Below, piece after piece: positions 33,230 to 45,524 of a DNA stretch of 64,000 bases. The notes under the pieces were generated by a model. That model saw only the letters and a program-made list of their open reading frames with translations, was not told the DNA's origin and made no database searches. The translations under genes were made by a program, and so were the position numbers. The DNA lies in NCBI GenBank assembly GCA_037576195.1, contig CM075103.1, forward strand, positions 24,490,001-24,554,000, written 5' to 3'. The stretch's first letter is position 1. Each line of letters begins with the position of its first letter. The stretch is from Phytoseiulus persimilis. Taxonomy: Eukaryota; Arthropoda; Arachnida; Mesostigmata; Phytoseiidae.

Positions 33230-33605
33230 TATGTGAGCGGCATGGTATGAAATAGGCTAAACACCTGCTGAAGACTATGCCTAATAGGCCACCCAGGATA
33301 TTGCTTTCCGCTCCGAGTTAGGTGAAACAAGATTTACTCGATCTCTCTGTGTACTACCTAGTCCAGTCACTGATTCAGAGTCGAAAACTCCAGTCACTAA
33401 TCAGAAATAGGGGAGTCAATCGGCCCTGGAACGCCGGAAAACGTATTTTTTCCGAATTCCGAGTTCCTCGAGAAGAAAACCACGGACCCATTCAAGACGA
33501 TCAACTGTGGGCCCGAACATGGCCCAGCATAGACTACCGAACGGGCACCCTCTCACTCAAATCTGGGTGTTACACTTCGTACAGTTCCCTTGTTAGTTGT
33601 CGTGA
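33230..33605 (+). repeat. Repeat family R, unit 2 (empty M3 site)
   Basis: A tandem second unit of R, about 375 bp, uninterrupted. Positions 33425-33440 correspond to the MULE target. I recognise no coding content. Confidence 0.85.
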
Positions 33606-33747
33606 GGCTTCACATCGTAGAAGAGTGTGTTCTACCGTGTCTTCTTCTCCAGACGTGCAATGCACACATGTCGGCGACGGCGCTTTGCATACCCGATGTA
33701 GGTATTCTTGGAAGTCGCCATGCCTCTGACACCCCGTAAGTGCGGGG
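33595..33747 (-). pseudogene. Non-LTR retrotransposon C-terminal fragment of another clade
   Basis: The minus strand encodes LTGCQRHGDFQEYLHRV followed by SPTCVHCTSGEEDTVEHTLLRC. This is the C-terminal zinc-knuckle block (C-x2-C ... H-x4-C) found after RNase H or RT in R1/I/Jockey-like elements. It differs from the knuckle of the family at 1245-3720. Only about 50 residues remain between repeat R and MULE M2. Confidence 0.6.
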
Positions 33748-35854
33748 AAGGTTTCGGGCATTCACAATCATTTGCCGGACGCCGAAGGCTATGGAGTAGA
33801 GTTCCGGGAGGCGAGGAGAGACATGATCACGGATATCAGAGAAAATCCCCGCAAACGTCCCGCGAAGGTCATACTCGAACACCGCCGAAAACTCCCAATC
33901 GATCCTGCTTCACAAATTGTACCCGTGAAGCAGGCTCGAACCCTCCGTCTTCACGCGAGCAAGATGCGACCGAGCATGGTGAAGTCTCTGCGTGAGTTGC
34001 ACGTCAAAATTTCCTCAGATGACATCCCCGGTTTCACTTCGACCAGTGACCACCAGCGTATCCTGAGCTTCTATAGCCCCGAGTTCGAAACTGTTGTTCT
34101 GACAACAGTGACCCTACTCAGGCTCTCCAACGAAGCAGCTGTGATTCACGCAGACGCCACCTATAAAACCGCACCCCGGAAGATCTGTAAGCAACTGTTC
34201 ACCATTCATGGGAACTGGAACCAGTATGTGGGCATGGTCGCCTGCGCTTTCATGAATAAGGCGAACTTCGAAGCTTATCAGGGGTCTTCCAGTGCTTGAA
34301 GCAGAACTCGCCAGGGCCATTCAACATTCCAGCCTACATGGGAGACTGGGATGACGCAATGCGCAAGGCTGTCCGCCGCGAATTCCCCGAAGCGAGACTC
34401 TCTGGATGCTTGTTCCATTATTCTCAAAGTCTGGTGCGAAAAGCCAGCAGCCCTGCAGTGGGCTTGGCGAACGATATCCGCCGTCCAGGGGAAATTCTCT
34501 CTACCTTCCTTGCCTTCGCTGCACTGCCTCTGCTGCCCGCACCCTTGATTCAAGGTGCGTTCCACTACTTCGCGAATCAAGCTCAGGATTTGAACGTCGG
34601 CTTCACTCCATTCCTCAATTACGTTTCCTCGTATTGGCTCCATCAAATCGGCCCAGAGGATCTTTCTGTATATAGGATGCGTAAGCGAACGAATAACGAC
34701 GTCGAATCTAACAATGCGAATCTTCTACGCGAAGCTGGTGTCCATGGCCCTTGCTGGGACCTCGTCTCGGTCCTCGTGAACGCCGCTCAGGATGTTCCCG
34801 TTAATCATGCGATCCACCAGCGCGGGGAACCGCACATTCTCTCCCGACCGAGCAAAGTCACGAGAGCCAACGACGACAGAATCCAAGCGTCTTGGAATCT
34901 CTTAGACGAAGGAGAAATCGACGACATTCAATTCATTAACCGAGTCAAATATAGAGTGGGCAAGAAGAATATCTTGCCGAATCTCACTGGCCCTGATCCG
35001 AGAGATCCAGGCTTGCTGGCGTGGCTAAGTGATGCGGCGTCCCAGAACGCGCACACCTCGGACTCGACAGAGTCGGAATCAGTCAGGAGCCCAGTTTTCC
35101 TTAGGAGACTCCTGGACGACGACTCCGACTCGGAAACCTGACTCTCGCTTCCCGAAGAAAGCCCGGACTCGTAGGAGCTGATTTGTGCTAGACTGACCGA
35201 TTAGTTCGATTGGTCTTGAAATCTGACAGAGCTTCATTGTGCCATGGTTCATATCATAGTTTATACCATATATTCTCGTAGACTGCTATCACATAATATA
35301 AACGCGTTAACTCTGATGACATCATAAACACTCGTAAACGGAATGAGACCGGCCCGACCGAATGTCGAGCATGATTCCGATCCGATTCCCATTCCGATTC
35401 GAGAGGTTTTCTTTCCTGGCTGTTTTCTCGTGGGACTCGTTGTTCTCGCACGCAGGAACATTGCTATCCTCTTACTGCATTGTCCGTTCCAGGATATGCA
35501 AAAAGCATTGCCTTCGACGGGTTCACGTCCAGGTTGAAAACACTGACCAGTCGACATCACTGAGCGCCAAGATTCGCAATACCTAGGCTCGGCAACTTCC
35601 CTTGTGGCTGCCGTCCGTCTAGCTCTCTCGAATCCTGTAGAAAAGGCGCTTTCCTCGGATGATTTCATTCTACGCGTGATTCAATCCCAACATCGCGCAG
35701 CACCGGCTGTTAGCTCATCGAAAGCTCCGCTAAGGCGACGGGCTCCTTCCCCATATCTCGCCGGCACCTAGGAGCGCCCGCTCACGGAGAGCATGAACGA
35801 ATGCATCCATCCGCCTGAACGGACTGTAAACATTGGGGCCCTATTACCTACACC
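33748..35854 (+). repeat. M2: near-identical partial copy of MULE M1
   Basis: Aligns with 22921-25029. I noted only a 1-bp deletion at about 34281, one substitution (about 34402) and a 1-bp deletion at about 35562. It starts inside the transposase gene (after ILK of the FLYWCH region) and ends at CCTACACCC, where a TIR element has inserted. It lacks both TIRs, so it arose by duplication of an internal M1 segment or is an internal remnant. Confidence 0.93.
33752..35141 (+). pseudogene. MULE transposase, 5'-truncated copy of the M1 gene
   Basis: Corresponds to M1 residues from the H-x-H end of the FLYWCH finger to the C-terminus. The start codon, zinc-finger cysteines and N-terminus are missing. 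A one-base deletion at about 34281 (CAGTGGGTC in M1, CAGGGGTC here) shifts the frame between the first and second catalytic residues. The downstream part (34296-35141) is otherwise identical to M1 except for one substitution (Tyr to Ser before GCLFHYSQ). It could not make an active transposase. Confidence 0.9.
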
Positions 35855-35862
35855 CTCTCATC

Positions 35863-37204
35863 GGGTATAGGAACTTTGCCCGCAGTGTTTACTACATGAA
35901 CGCATTTTCTGAGAGAGCGGTCTCCGCCAGCTTGGCGGTCTGCTACTGGCACGATGAGAGCTGTTGCTGGGAGACCGCGACGACAGCGGGGGACTTAGCG
36001 GAGCTACCGAGCATTCCAAGCACGATCCAGGCGCGGAACAGCGAGGAGAACTGGGATTGTTCGCCGGGGAATGATGGAATTTCCAAAGATTCTATGGTTT
36101 ACACATGATCCATCGTCAACAATGTCAGTTCAGATGGCGAGGAGTCGATACGCAAGGTGAACGGCAGAACATTGAACCAGGCTCAATACAAGGAGATGAA
36201 GTGCACAGCGAGACGCATTGAGTGATTCTCATCTCGGCCAGGACACAGTGGGATGAAACTCCACGGAACCTCTGGTCCTCGGCGGTTGAAGACCGAAGAA
36301 CTCCGCGGCCGTGAGGACTCCTCGGCTCTGAAGCGGATGCGCCATGTGCAGAGTAGTGACTCAGTCGGTTTTTCGCGTCTTCCTCGGAAATGTTCGCTTC
36401 TTGGACGGAAAGTGTCTCGGATGTACTCTCCCGGAATTCGAAAATGCGTGTCATACACTCCCTTCCGACTCCTAATCATCTTATTTCTCTGAAATCTAGA
36501 GCCGAACCTCTTCATTACCAACCACCCGACCCTCCGCCGACCGGTGATGGCCTCGCTCCCCGCTGTTGGACTGCGGTTTCTTTCATAGAGGCAGAGAGTC
36601 GGCATCATTTCTGAAATATCTTCGTATTCGGCCAATCGGTATATGTTGTTACTCTTCTTCATTCACTTCCGCCCGCTATTGAGTAAAATCCGACATCAAA
36701 TCGCTTCATCGTGCGCGGAAGGAGCTCGTTGTGGGGTTCGCATTTCAGCTCCTAGAAATTGGCGTCGATTCGTTCCTCTCGGATGTTTCTGAACCCTGCC
36801 TCGCTTATAGCAATAGGAGGTCTCGTAGAAGGTTTTGTAGGATCTCGTAGACACCCGTAAGCGGTCGTGTTTACTCTGGAAGACGATAGAAGAGACGAGC
36901 AAGCGACCAGCACTCAATGTGACATCGGTGATTGAAATCACCGACAAATTCGCTCAAGTTTACTTTCTCTTTCCTTTTCTGAAATGGTCGACTGGTCCAC
37001 CAGTCGAACTTGGCTGCCATCATCGGTGCCAATACCGAGGGACGAGCTTGAAATGCTCGGTAGTTCCGCTAGGCTCCCCGCTGTCGTCGCGGTCTCCCAG
37101 CAACAGCTCTCACCGTGCCAGTAGCAGACCGCCAAGCTGGCGGAGGCCGCTCTCTCTGAAAATGCGTTCATATAGTAAACACTGCGGGCAAAGTTCCTAT
37201 ACCC
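35863..37204. mobile_element. Non-autonomous TIR element, about 180-bp TIRs, ~10-bp TSD
   Basis: Both ends read inward GGGTATAGGAACTTTGCCCG and remain inverted repeats for roughly 170-180 bp. Flanks are CCCTCTCATC (35853-35862) and CACTCTCATC (37205-37214), a 9/10 match compatible with a MULE-like TSD. The paralogous locus at 53866 reads CACACTCTCATCTATAC with no element, supporting the boundary. The interior carries a 160-codon minus-strand ORF (36662-36183), shared with 19100-19438, of unknown function and no transposase motif. Confidence 0.75.
36183..36662 (-). CDS. Hypothetical ORF inside the TIR element
   Basis: 160 codons, Arg/Ser-rich, containing YDTHFRIPGEYIRDTFRP and FIPLCPGRDENHSMRL. 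The homologous module at 19100-19438 (plus strand) also keeps the frame open over about 110 codons with several substitutions, mildly suggesting that it was once coding. No domain, signal peptide or membrane segment recognised. It may simply be a non-coding filler sequence with an accidental ORF. Confidence 0.2.
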   Translation of the reverse strand: MKKSNNIYRLAEYEDISEMMPTLCLYERNRSPTAGSEAITGRRRVGWLVMKRFGSRFQRNKMIRSRKGVYDTHFRIPGEYIRDTFRPRSEHFRGRREKPTESLLCTWRIRFRAEESSRPRSSSVFNRRGPEVPWSFIPLCPGRDENHSMRLAVHFISLY

Positions 37205-37214
37205 CACTCTCATC

Positions 37215-37734
37215 TATACAACATCACTTCGTTATCTTCTACTATTCATACGACACCGGGATTCGTAAATGGGATTCAGAATTAATTCAAATTTCCCTCG
37301 CTTCGGAAGAATCTTGAAGGCCTCCCGCTGCGATTTTTCGTTCCACTCCCAGTTACACCCCAGTAAACAAGCCCGAAGAAGTGCGCATTTCTGCGCCAAA
37401 ATCGAGGGTAGCGATAACACGATCGCCCCCTCTCCGAGTCCGCCGCTGAGGCCAAGAGAGGACCCTTTGGGCCGCAGAGATTGTCGCCGGGAAATTTCAG
37501 AAAGACTTCGGAAAACCTGGAAAATTGGTTCTCGAAAGGAAACACGTTCGCGTGGAACGAGCAGCAGTGCCAATCTACCAGTCCAGCGATCTGCCTACAT
37601 GAGGGCGTACGAGGAGGGAACATGTGCAATCGCTCGGAGCTCCGCTAACCACCCCTATTGGTCTCGAATGCCGAGCTGGTAGTGGTCCCATGCTTGAACA
37701 TTTCTCTCACGAATGAATAAGTTTTTCCAGGAGC
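37215..37734 (+). repeat. 5' module of the repeat array, copy 1
   Basis: Matches 53870-54400 with scattered one-base indels there. It contains short open frames on both strands, but I recognise no domain. It precedes the acidic-repeat ORF module in both copies, whereas the second units of each array have a MULE fragment in that place. Confidence 0.7.
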
Positions 37735-37848
37735 TCCCTCCTGAGCTTCAAGGAGCTCTTGAGGGGTTCGTTCTGAGCTCCCCCAACCTAGGCCATGTCC
37801 CCATGCTAGCATATCCCCCTTCTTTCAGACAATTCAACCATCCGATGA

Positions 37849-38324
37849 ATGTATGGAGTGTGCGCTCAATCACGGAATGTTGAACAGGCCTCGTTCCCTT
37901 TCAGATACCCAGAGCATCTAGGGTTCCAAACGGGGACCTTGCTGCTCTCGATACAGGGGCGCAGCAGCGGAATCTGCTGCTGCGGTTTTTCTGAGTACCT
38001 GCCGATGTCGTGCATATCTGATCGGGAGCGGAAGCGCCCGTTTGAGATTGAATCAAACTTCGAAATCATGGATCGGGCTTTCGGCGAGATGCACACCGTG
38101 AGAGAAAGAGCATCGCAACCGCGAGAGAGGCATAAAACGCGCTGGGTGCGCCTGCTCCGCTTCACTCGAGAGTTCGCGTCTGACTACATTGTAGCTGCAA
38201 ACTTCACAATGAACACCATTTGCAGTGCTCACCGCCTGGAGCTCCAACAACCATATTCGACCAGAATCAATGGTCCAGCCTCGACATCTCTGGTGCCCAA
38301 GGAACGCAACTGTCCTGAAGGTGA
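37849..38324 (+). pseudogene. Acidic-repeat ORF, unit 1, 5' part (interrupted by BEL element)
   Basis: ATG 37849 opens a frame (MYGVCAQSRNVEQASFPF ... MDRAFGEMHTVRERASQ ... ICSAHRLELQQPY ... NCPEGD) that stops being native at 38324, where the BEL/Pao 5' LTR begins. The remaining acidic half resumes at 45967. The intact counterpart without insertion is at 54500-55500, and a related one at 47381-48559. Function unknown. Confidence 0.5.
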
Positions 38325-38759
38325 TACGGCACAGGCCGTAGCGCAGAGAGTCTTGCTACACACACCCAACGGAACCAAAAGCACAACTACACACAACACG
38401 TTCATCAGATCGAGTTGACGTTGGGTGCTCAGACGGCCAACGACAACGACACGAGTCTAGACTTCAGTGTGTTTATTCCCTTGCATTATCATCATTGAAT
38501 CAGTTACTCAGGGGAGCATTTCCGGTGGAATAAAGTCAGGAGTGGTTGCGCACAAGACCCAGCTCCAGTCGATGATCCGCGGTCTCCGCTTGGTCGGAGC
38601 GCAGAGGACGCGCCAGAAGCGACAGCGACAAGATTGTCGCTGCGAGCGGTCATGGCTGGAGCGAACACAACGTCGACGTTCGTCAAAGAGTGCGCAACCA
38701 CGCGGTTACAGTACTTCGGAGTTTTCCTTTTCGAGGTAGTTCAACTAGTGTGGGCCACA
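38325..38759 (+). repeat. BEL/Pao 5' LTR (first 7 bases deleted)
   Basis: 435 bp, starting at TACGGCACAGGCCG. It contains AATAAAG (about 38531) as a candidate polyadenylation signal and ends GTGGGCCACA. It carries the promoter for the genomic RNA. Confidence 0.9.
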
Positions 38760-38761
38760 AA

Positions 38762-38780
38762 ATTGGTGTCAGAAGATTCC
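38762..38780 (+). other. BEL/Pao primer-binding site
   Basis: ATTGGTGTCAGAAGATTCC immediately follows the LTR. The TTGGTGTCAGAAG form is common at this position in BEL/Pao elements. Confidence 0.6.
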
Positions 38781-39046
38781 TTGTTACCCCGCCCGAAGAA
38801 CCCTCTTCGGCATCAGGTGCGAAACCGCAGCCCTTGCGATTCTCAACATCCTCCAACTGCACGTGCATCCAGTCGGCGGTTAACCCTAACGTATAGGGCC
38901 GCACTAAAAATCGACTGAGCTCTGTGTCCAGGGCTGATCTCCCTGTTCACTCTTCGAAATCGCCGAACCCCAGCGGCGTTCATCCCAGACTGAAACATTT
39001 TCTCAGCATCAGCAGAAATCCAGTGTACAACGGATTTCAAGCAGCC

Positions 39047-41125
39047 ATGAGCGAAGGAAACCGAAATCCGAGCTCCCCTCCAGAAGAACATGGAGACGTT
39101 CCAGCAACGACAGACGGTGATACCGACAACCAGCCGGAGGTATCACCCAGAAATGAACCAGTTCAAGACGAACCAACCTTGTCACTCCCCAATGAAGCCT
39201 TCAGAAGCTTCAGAACAGCGACTGTAGGAAGCAGTGACGAAGATTCGTTCATCGATAATTCAATACAAAGGCAAGATCGGTCAACCCTTCAAGCACCGCA
39301 GAGGCCACGAACTGGTCTCACAAATAGACCACAGACGCTCCCACTCGATCAGCTAAGAACTCCAGAGCAGCAAGTGAACACTACGGCATCAGCCTTCGCT
39401 GGATTGGCTATCGATTCTCCTAGACGGGAGCGATTTGGCGGCCAAGTGCAACAAGACTTCAACCCCCATGATCAGAGGGAGTCCCAGGTAGGCTTCACAC
39501 TTACAACAACTCCTGGGATGCAACCGATCACGGCAATGCACGCCCAACCACCGGTCGCTAAGCCATTATCGATTGATAAAATTCAGAGAAGACTCAAGCA
39601 CTTACGATGCCGCATAAATGTATTCTTGCAAGAGACTACATCGTTCTACGACGAAAGAGCAGACAAGCGCCAATCCTTTTCCAAGGCAGAGGATCTGAGA
39701 GATACACTAAACTCGCTCTTGGATCAATGGATTGGAAATATGTCAACCCTGGTTGATGAGTGCGAGGAAGAACTCGATCTAGATTTCCAAGTGGAAGCAG
39801 CGAGAGTCGAGAAAGATTTGAGGGACGCGGTGAGATATCTAAGGGACTTGCGTAAATTCTTGGTGGACGCACTAAGAAGTGACACGACTGAATCAACATT
39901 CGACCAGAACAATCATCATGCCGTCCTTAAATCTCGAAATGCGACTCTGCAAAACCACCGGACTTCAGATCCACAAATACAACCTCCAGAAGATTGGAGA
40001 TCATCAACCAGGAGAGAGAAACCCACGAATGGCGGCGAGCCAGAAATCGTACTGGGAGCGGATAACCATCTCAGCATAACGAAAACCCCTCAGAACTCAT
40101 CACAGCCTTATCACGAACAACGCGTGATGGAAAATCCTCCGAGTCAACTCCAGAACCTGAGGTTATCACAGCAGGCACCAACTCCACCATACCCGCATCC
40201 GCCTGGTTGGCGAACCCCTATGGCTCCACCGGCGGAAGACCCATCGAATTTTCTCCCAAAGCTTTCGAAGAGCTTGAGGATGCCAAGATTCAGTGGGAAT
40301 GTTCGAGACTATCGTCGTTTCATCAACACATTCAATCTCTTGTCCATGACCGTCAAATCTCGGATCTTCAAAAAATACTGTTACTTCAAGAATCCTTGTC
40401 AGGGCGTGCCCACCAGTGTGTAAAACATCTAGATCTAAGTGCTGAGAACTATACAATGATGAGGCAGATCCTGGAAAATCACTTCGGAGATGAAAGCCTA
40501 GCAGAGGACAGTCATCTACGTGCGCTGGATCGTATCCTATCATCCGGAGGTGAAATCAGAGGAAAGGACGATAAGTTACCCAATTTTGTCAGCTCGATCG
40601 CACAGCACATACTAGCGCTAATTTCCTTAGGCGAAACATACTCCACTATCTCCTTCATACGCTAACAGAATTCTCGACAAATTGAACAGAGTTACACAGC
40701 ATAAGTTCATGGATGCTTTCAGAGAAAATAAATTAACACACGCCAGCAAGCTCGAAGCGTTGATGCTATTCCTAGAACAAGAATCCCGTACTGTTGAACA
40801 GCTTTCAGCAAGCCGAAACGCTGGTCGGAGACCAGACCAGTCGCCACTGCAGGGTCACAACAAAGCCGACAACCAGCATGGCAACCGAAACCAGTTCTAC
40901 TACCAGTCACACAAGAATTCAGGCTCAGGCCAGCATTCGACTTCGTACAAGAACACCACAAACACCTTCCACGTTGCCTCTCAATCAGCAACAACGCCAA
41001 GCAGAGGGACTCCAGAACAACCGCAAAGGAAGCAGACAGTCAGTTGTGTTCTCTGTGAGGGAGACCATCCACCTTACCGATGCACGCATCACTGTCTCAT
41101 CAGGAGCGGAAGGAGCGCGTTCTAG
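39047..41125 (+). pseudogene. BEL/Pao gag, frameshifted
   Basis: The first ATG is 39047 (MSEGNRNPSSPPEEHG). The protein has a long acidic/polar N-terminal part, a coiled segment (IDKIQRRLKHLRCRINVFLQ ... KFLVDALRSD), then the DUF1759 block LPKLSKSLRMPRFSGNVRDY. A frameshift near 40340 continues it in another frame as HDRQISDLQKILLLQESLSG ... NYTMMRQILENHFGDE. After a second break (40665-40690) comes LTHASKLEALMLFLEQESR, a Gln/Asn-rich linker, and the first zinc knuckle CVLCEGDHPPYRC (about 41040-41080). Homologous to, but much diverged from, the gag at 15388-16474. Confidence 0.85.
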
Positions 41126-44100
41126 CAGCCAACGCTTGTCTCAAATGCCTCAAACTTAACCATGAAGCGAAGAGCTGTAAGGAATCCTTCAGGAAAACAT
41201 GCCGTTTTTGTCAAGGCAAACATTACTCCATCATTTGCTCTAAAGCACCGGTTGATATGTTCGAAAAGAAACCCAAAGTGTCCATAGTCAATCTGAAGAC
41301 TGAGACTAGCGATCACTCAACCTTCCTGTGGACAGCTCATGTATACGCGGAAGTAGATGATAGAAGAGTTATGTGTAGAATACTGATAGACCCCGGATCT
41401 CAGTCATCCCACATAACACACGCGATGGTCAAGAGACTCAACTCTGCACCGAAGTCTCACATCGATATGGCGATGTCTACAGCCGGTGGGAGAGTAACCA
41501 ACATATATAATTGCGGCGTCCACAAGATCACCCTCCGTAGCAGATTCGATGAGAGAAAGCGCTAGAACTCACAGCCATCGAACTAAATTGCCTCTCGCGA
41601 GCCAAATTTCCAACTTTAAATGAGAACTTCGGTCTACAACCTATAGCAGATCAACTAGCGAGGAGGAATCCGAATGGGTAGATGTTCTGCTCGGCACGCA
41701 GAATATGGCTCGAATAGAATTCTCCGATCCACGAGTCTTCAATGACATCTTCGCATTCCATTCAATGTTCGGCTGGATTATAGGAGGAACTACCGACTCA
41801 GCAACGGGCTCAGGTCAGTTGGAACAATTCTGTGGATTTGAGATCGTTCAACGGGCACCCCCTACTACCACTTCCACCGTCAAACACAAAGGAGAGTGAA
41901 CCACGGTCGTGGAACAGCAGAGGAGTCTGGAGGAGATGGCAACAGAATCGCGGAGAAAGCTACAAACTCTGAACGATCTACGAATTCTCTGGCTCTCGGA
42001 AGATGTCGGTTTTCACGAAGAAGCAAGCGAGCAGAAAGAAGAGGAGCACGAATTTGAGAAAGCATTCGTGGACAATTTCAGGAGGAATCTGTCCCGCGAT
42101 GAGACTGGGCGCTACATAATCCGACTTCCCTCAGGGACAATGTTCGGTCTCTGGGAGACAATCGGAACTTATCTCTGTCAAGGCTACACTCTTTCCTGAA
42201 CAAGCTCATGAAGGACCCGGTCAAGCTCGAGGCAGTCGACACGGAATTTAAGAAGCTGCTAGACATGAATTTCATCGAATATGCCGAACCTAGGAAACCT
42301 GACCAACTAGCACATTATCTGCCGGTGCAAGCAGTTTTCAAGCCAAAACCCGACGATCCCCTGCTGTTGAAAACGAGAATCGTGAAGGATGCCAGCGCCA
42401 GAAGATCCAACGAGCCAGGTCTGAACGATGTGCTCCATCAGGGTCCAAACATGCTGCCCGATATAACTCAAATCATTCTCAGATTCAGGCAACACAGGTT
42501 TGCACTGACTGCCGACATTGAAGCTGCTTTTCAACAATTCAAATTGCAAAAGAAGACAGAACCCTCTTGAGATTCCTGTGGCCGATAGGAATCGCCAGAA
42601 CCCAGAAGCAAAAATCAAAGAGCTTTGGGCGACTAGGCTCGATTTTGGATTGATCTCTAGTCCATCACTGTTCTGCCTAGGGCTACGTCTACACCTGGAA
42701 AAGCGGAACAACAGTATCCGGAACAAGTAAAATTCATCAAGGAGATTGCAAGAGACTTCTTCATGGACGATCTGTGTTTTGGCGCCAAATCTATCGATGA
42801 AGCTAAGCAGAAAATCAAACTCCTATTCGACATACTCGGAGATGGGCACTTTCCTTTAAGAAAATGGTCGTCGAATAGCGTGGTATTAGGGGATTTCATC
42901 AAAGAAATATCCCCCGTTCCTGACCCTATCATCTCCATGAATCGAACTGACGGAAAATTCCTTGGGGTTCCATGGGACCAATCCACCGACACGATTTCTG
43001 TCTCCATCAATAAGGCAGTCAAAGATTGAAGTCAGGTGAATCGTCCAAAAGAAGACTTCTCACAGGAGTCGCATCGATTTATGACCCGCTCAATTTACTG
43101 GGGCCTACAACGGTCAATGGACGTGTTTTGCTACAAGCTTGTTGGAAGTCGAAAAATTCCTGGGACACTCCCCTCAACAAGTCTCACACAGCTCGATACG
43201 AAGAATTCATTGGATTGCTTGGAAGAACAAGAGGTGTTTCGATCGAGAGATACATGAGCTCGACAAAAGAGCCGTCGCTGGAAAGACAACTGCACATTTT
43301 CAGCGATGCGAGTTTGACGGCCTACGGTTGTGTCTCATACCTTAGAGAAACATTCGAACATTCGGAGCCCGAAGTTTCTTTCGTGATGGCAAAAGCGAAA
43401 GTCGCGCCGGTGAGACCGATGACGATACACAGGCTCGAATTACTGGCAGCATTACTCGCAGCTCGGCTTCTAGAAGTTCTACGTTCGAGCCTGGATCTCA
43501 GGATAGATTCAGTTCATCTCTACACAGACAATACAAGTGTTCTTGGCTGGGTGAACTCGAAACCCGAAGAATGGAAAGCATACGTGGCAAATCGCATAAG
43601 AAGGATTCACGCGCTGACCGAAGGTGTAACCTGGAATTTCGTGCCGACACAATCGAACCCCGCGGACATAATCTCGCGCGGCGAAGATATTTCGATTCCG
43701 GAAAACAATAAGCTCTGGCTCCAGGGCCCCTCATGGCTTTTGCTCAAAGAGAGAACTCTGCTTGAATTGCACCCGCTGGAATCAGGTTTCCACAACTCAG
43801 AAGGGAAACTGTTCGACGCCGAACGGAAGCCAACAGTCTCGACCTGCATGAATTCTACCAAAGGCTCGATACAGAGAGAAATTTTCTTCGAGAACCTCTT
43901 CTCGAGTTGGACAAAGGCCATTCGCTTTTGGGCTTTCATAAAACGGTTAAAGACGAAGGCTCAGGCGGCAAGAGCCAGAGTGGAGAGCGGGTCCAAATAT
44001 GACTCAAAATCGGAAACAAAGCGATCGAAATTGATTAGTCCAGAAGAGATGATCGCAGCTCGCTCAGAGCTCATAAAGCTAATCCAAGAAACATACTTCG

Positions 44101-45420
44101 GAGAAGAATACCGCTCCCAATGCAAGAAAATCAAACAAACGAGTCCGTTGTATCAATACAATCCATTCTTGGACCAGGAAAATTTGATCAGAAGTAGAAC
44201 AAGACTCGAGAGATCAAGCGACTTGACGGTCAACCAGAGATTTCCGATAATTCTCCCGTCGGACTGCAATCTGTCGAAGCTGATTGTCAAAGATATCCAT
44301 GAGAACAAAAATTTCCATACCGGCGGAATCGCAGCAACGCTGCACATCCTCCGTCAGGACTATTTAATAATTCATGCCAGGAAGTTAACTCAGCAACTGA
44401 TAAAGTCCTGTCCTACATGCAAAATTTTTCACAACGAAGCAGCTTCGCTGCCCATCGCGCCGCTACCACAGTTCCGCATTGAGAAAGCTCCGCCATTCTA
44501 CCATACGGGATGCGATTTCGCAGGACCCGTCAGGTATAAGAAGGAATCGGGAGAAATAGCGAAAAGTTATTTCCTTCTATTTACGTGCGCCGTCACGAGA
44601 AGCGTACATATCGAGTTGACTACAGACCTATCAACGGTAGAAGTGCTGGGGGCACTCCAGAAGTTCATAAATCGCTACCCAACAGTGAGAACTATTACAT
44701 CCGACAACGGTCTCTCATTTCAACGCGCGGCGAAAGAACTGCAGCTCATCTACGAACACATTGAAGATGGCGACATCAGAAATGGTTGGCTGACTCGTTC
44801 ATCTCATGGCAATTCATAACGCCCACCGCAGCCTGGATGGGCGGATGGTGGGAAAGATTGGTTCAGAGCGTGAAAAAACCCTTGAGAAAGGTTCTGGGAT
44901 CGGCGATCCCGCACTTCCGCGATCTCGAGATTATAATGAGCGGCATCGAAGCGATGATCAATTCTCGTCCGATCACTACAGTTGCTTCAGGAGCTGATGA
45001 AATGGAAGCTTTAAGCCCATCAAATCTACTATACGGCATCAAAGGCGACACCATTCTCCCTCAGCATAGCCTAACACCACTCAAAGCAAGCGATGCTGAC
45101 AAGATCGTTTTCTCGAAGCGTTGGAAATACCAACAACGTATCCTAAACTCATTTGGAAGAGATTCCAGGGCGAGTACATCTGTTTTCTCAAAGGAGCCCA
45201 CAAGCAGCCCAACTGGAAAACCAATCCAATCAAGGTCGGCGATATTTGCTTGTTGGAAGACACCTCTAACAACAGAGGCCTGTGGCCACTATGTAGAGTG
45301 ACGGCACTCCCAGAAAACACATCTCCAGCCAATGCGAGGTCTTGCACCATCTTAACTTCCAGAGGACAGGTGCTGAAACGTCCAATAAAAAAACTGTATC
45401 CGATTGAAAGGTCGGACTGA
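41080..45420 (+). pseudogene. BEL/Pao pol (protease, RT, RNase H, integrase), multiply frameshifted
   Basis: In order: knuckles CLKCLKLNHEAKSC and CRFCQGKHYSIIC; protease RILIDPGSQSSHIT; LGTQNMARI and FGWIIGG spacer; RT from about 42208 (FIEYAEPRKPDQLAHYLPV; ALTADIEAAFQQFKL; polymerase box FFMDDLCFG near 42759); the Pao peptidase/RT link RRLLTGVASIYDPLNLLGP; RNase H (HIFSDASLTAYGCVSY ... TDNTSVLGWV); integrase zinc finger H-H-C-C (KNFHTGG ... SCPTCKIFH); integrase core (HTGCDFAGPV, TITSDNGLSF); and WMGGWWERLVQSVKKPLRKV. The C-terminal segment ends RPIKKLYPIERSD. Frame breaks lie near 41570, 41660-41700, 41900, 42200, 42565-42760, 43025, 44800 and 45150. The longest unbroken part is 43026-44819. 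Confidence 0.9.
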
Positions 45421-45524
45421 ATTCTCAAATTCGCAATCTTCACCCGCGTTTCGGGGAAGTATTCCCGGTTGGGATCAATCCGATCCTCGGTTCTAATTCC
45501 GGCAGTCGGAATTCCCGGGGGGTC

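Noticed and set aside
32394-33236. 280-codon ORF as a host gene
   Set aside because: It runs through the M3 TIR and TSD into repeat R, so the frame is an accident of fused repeats.
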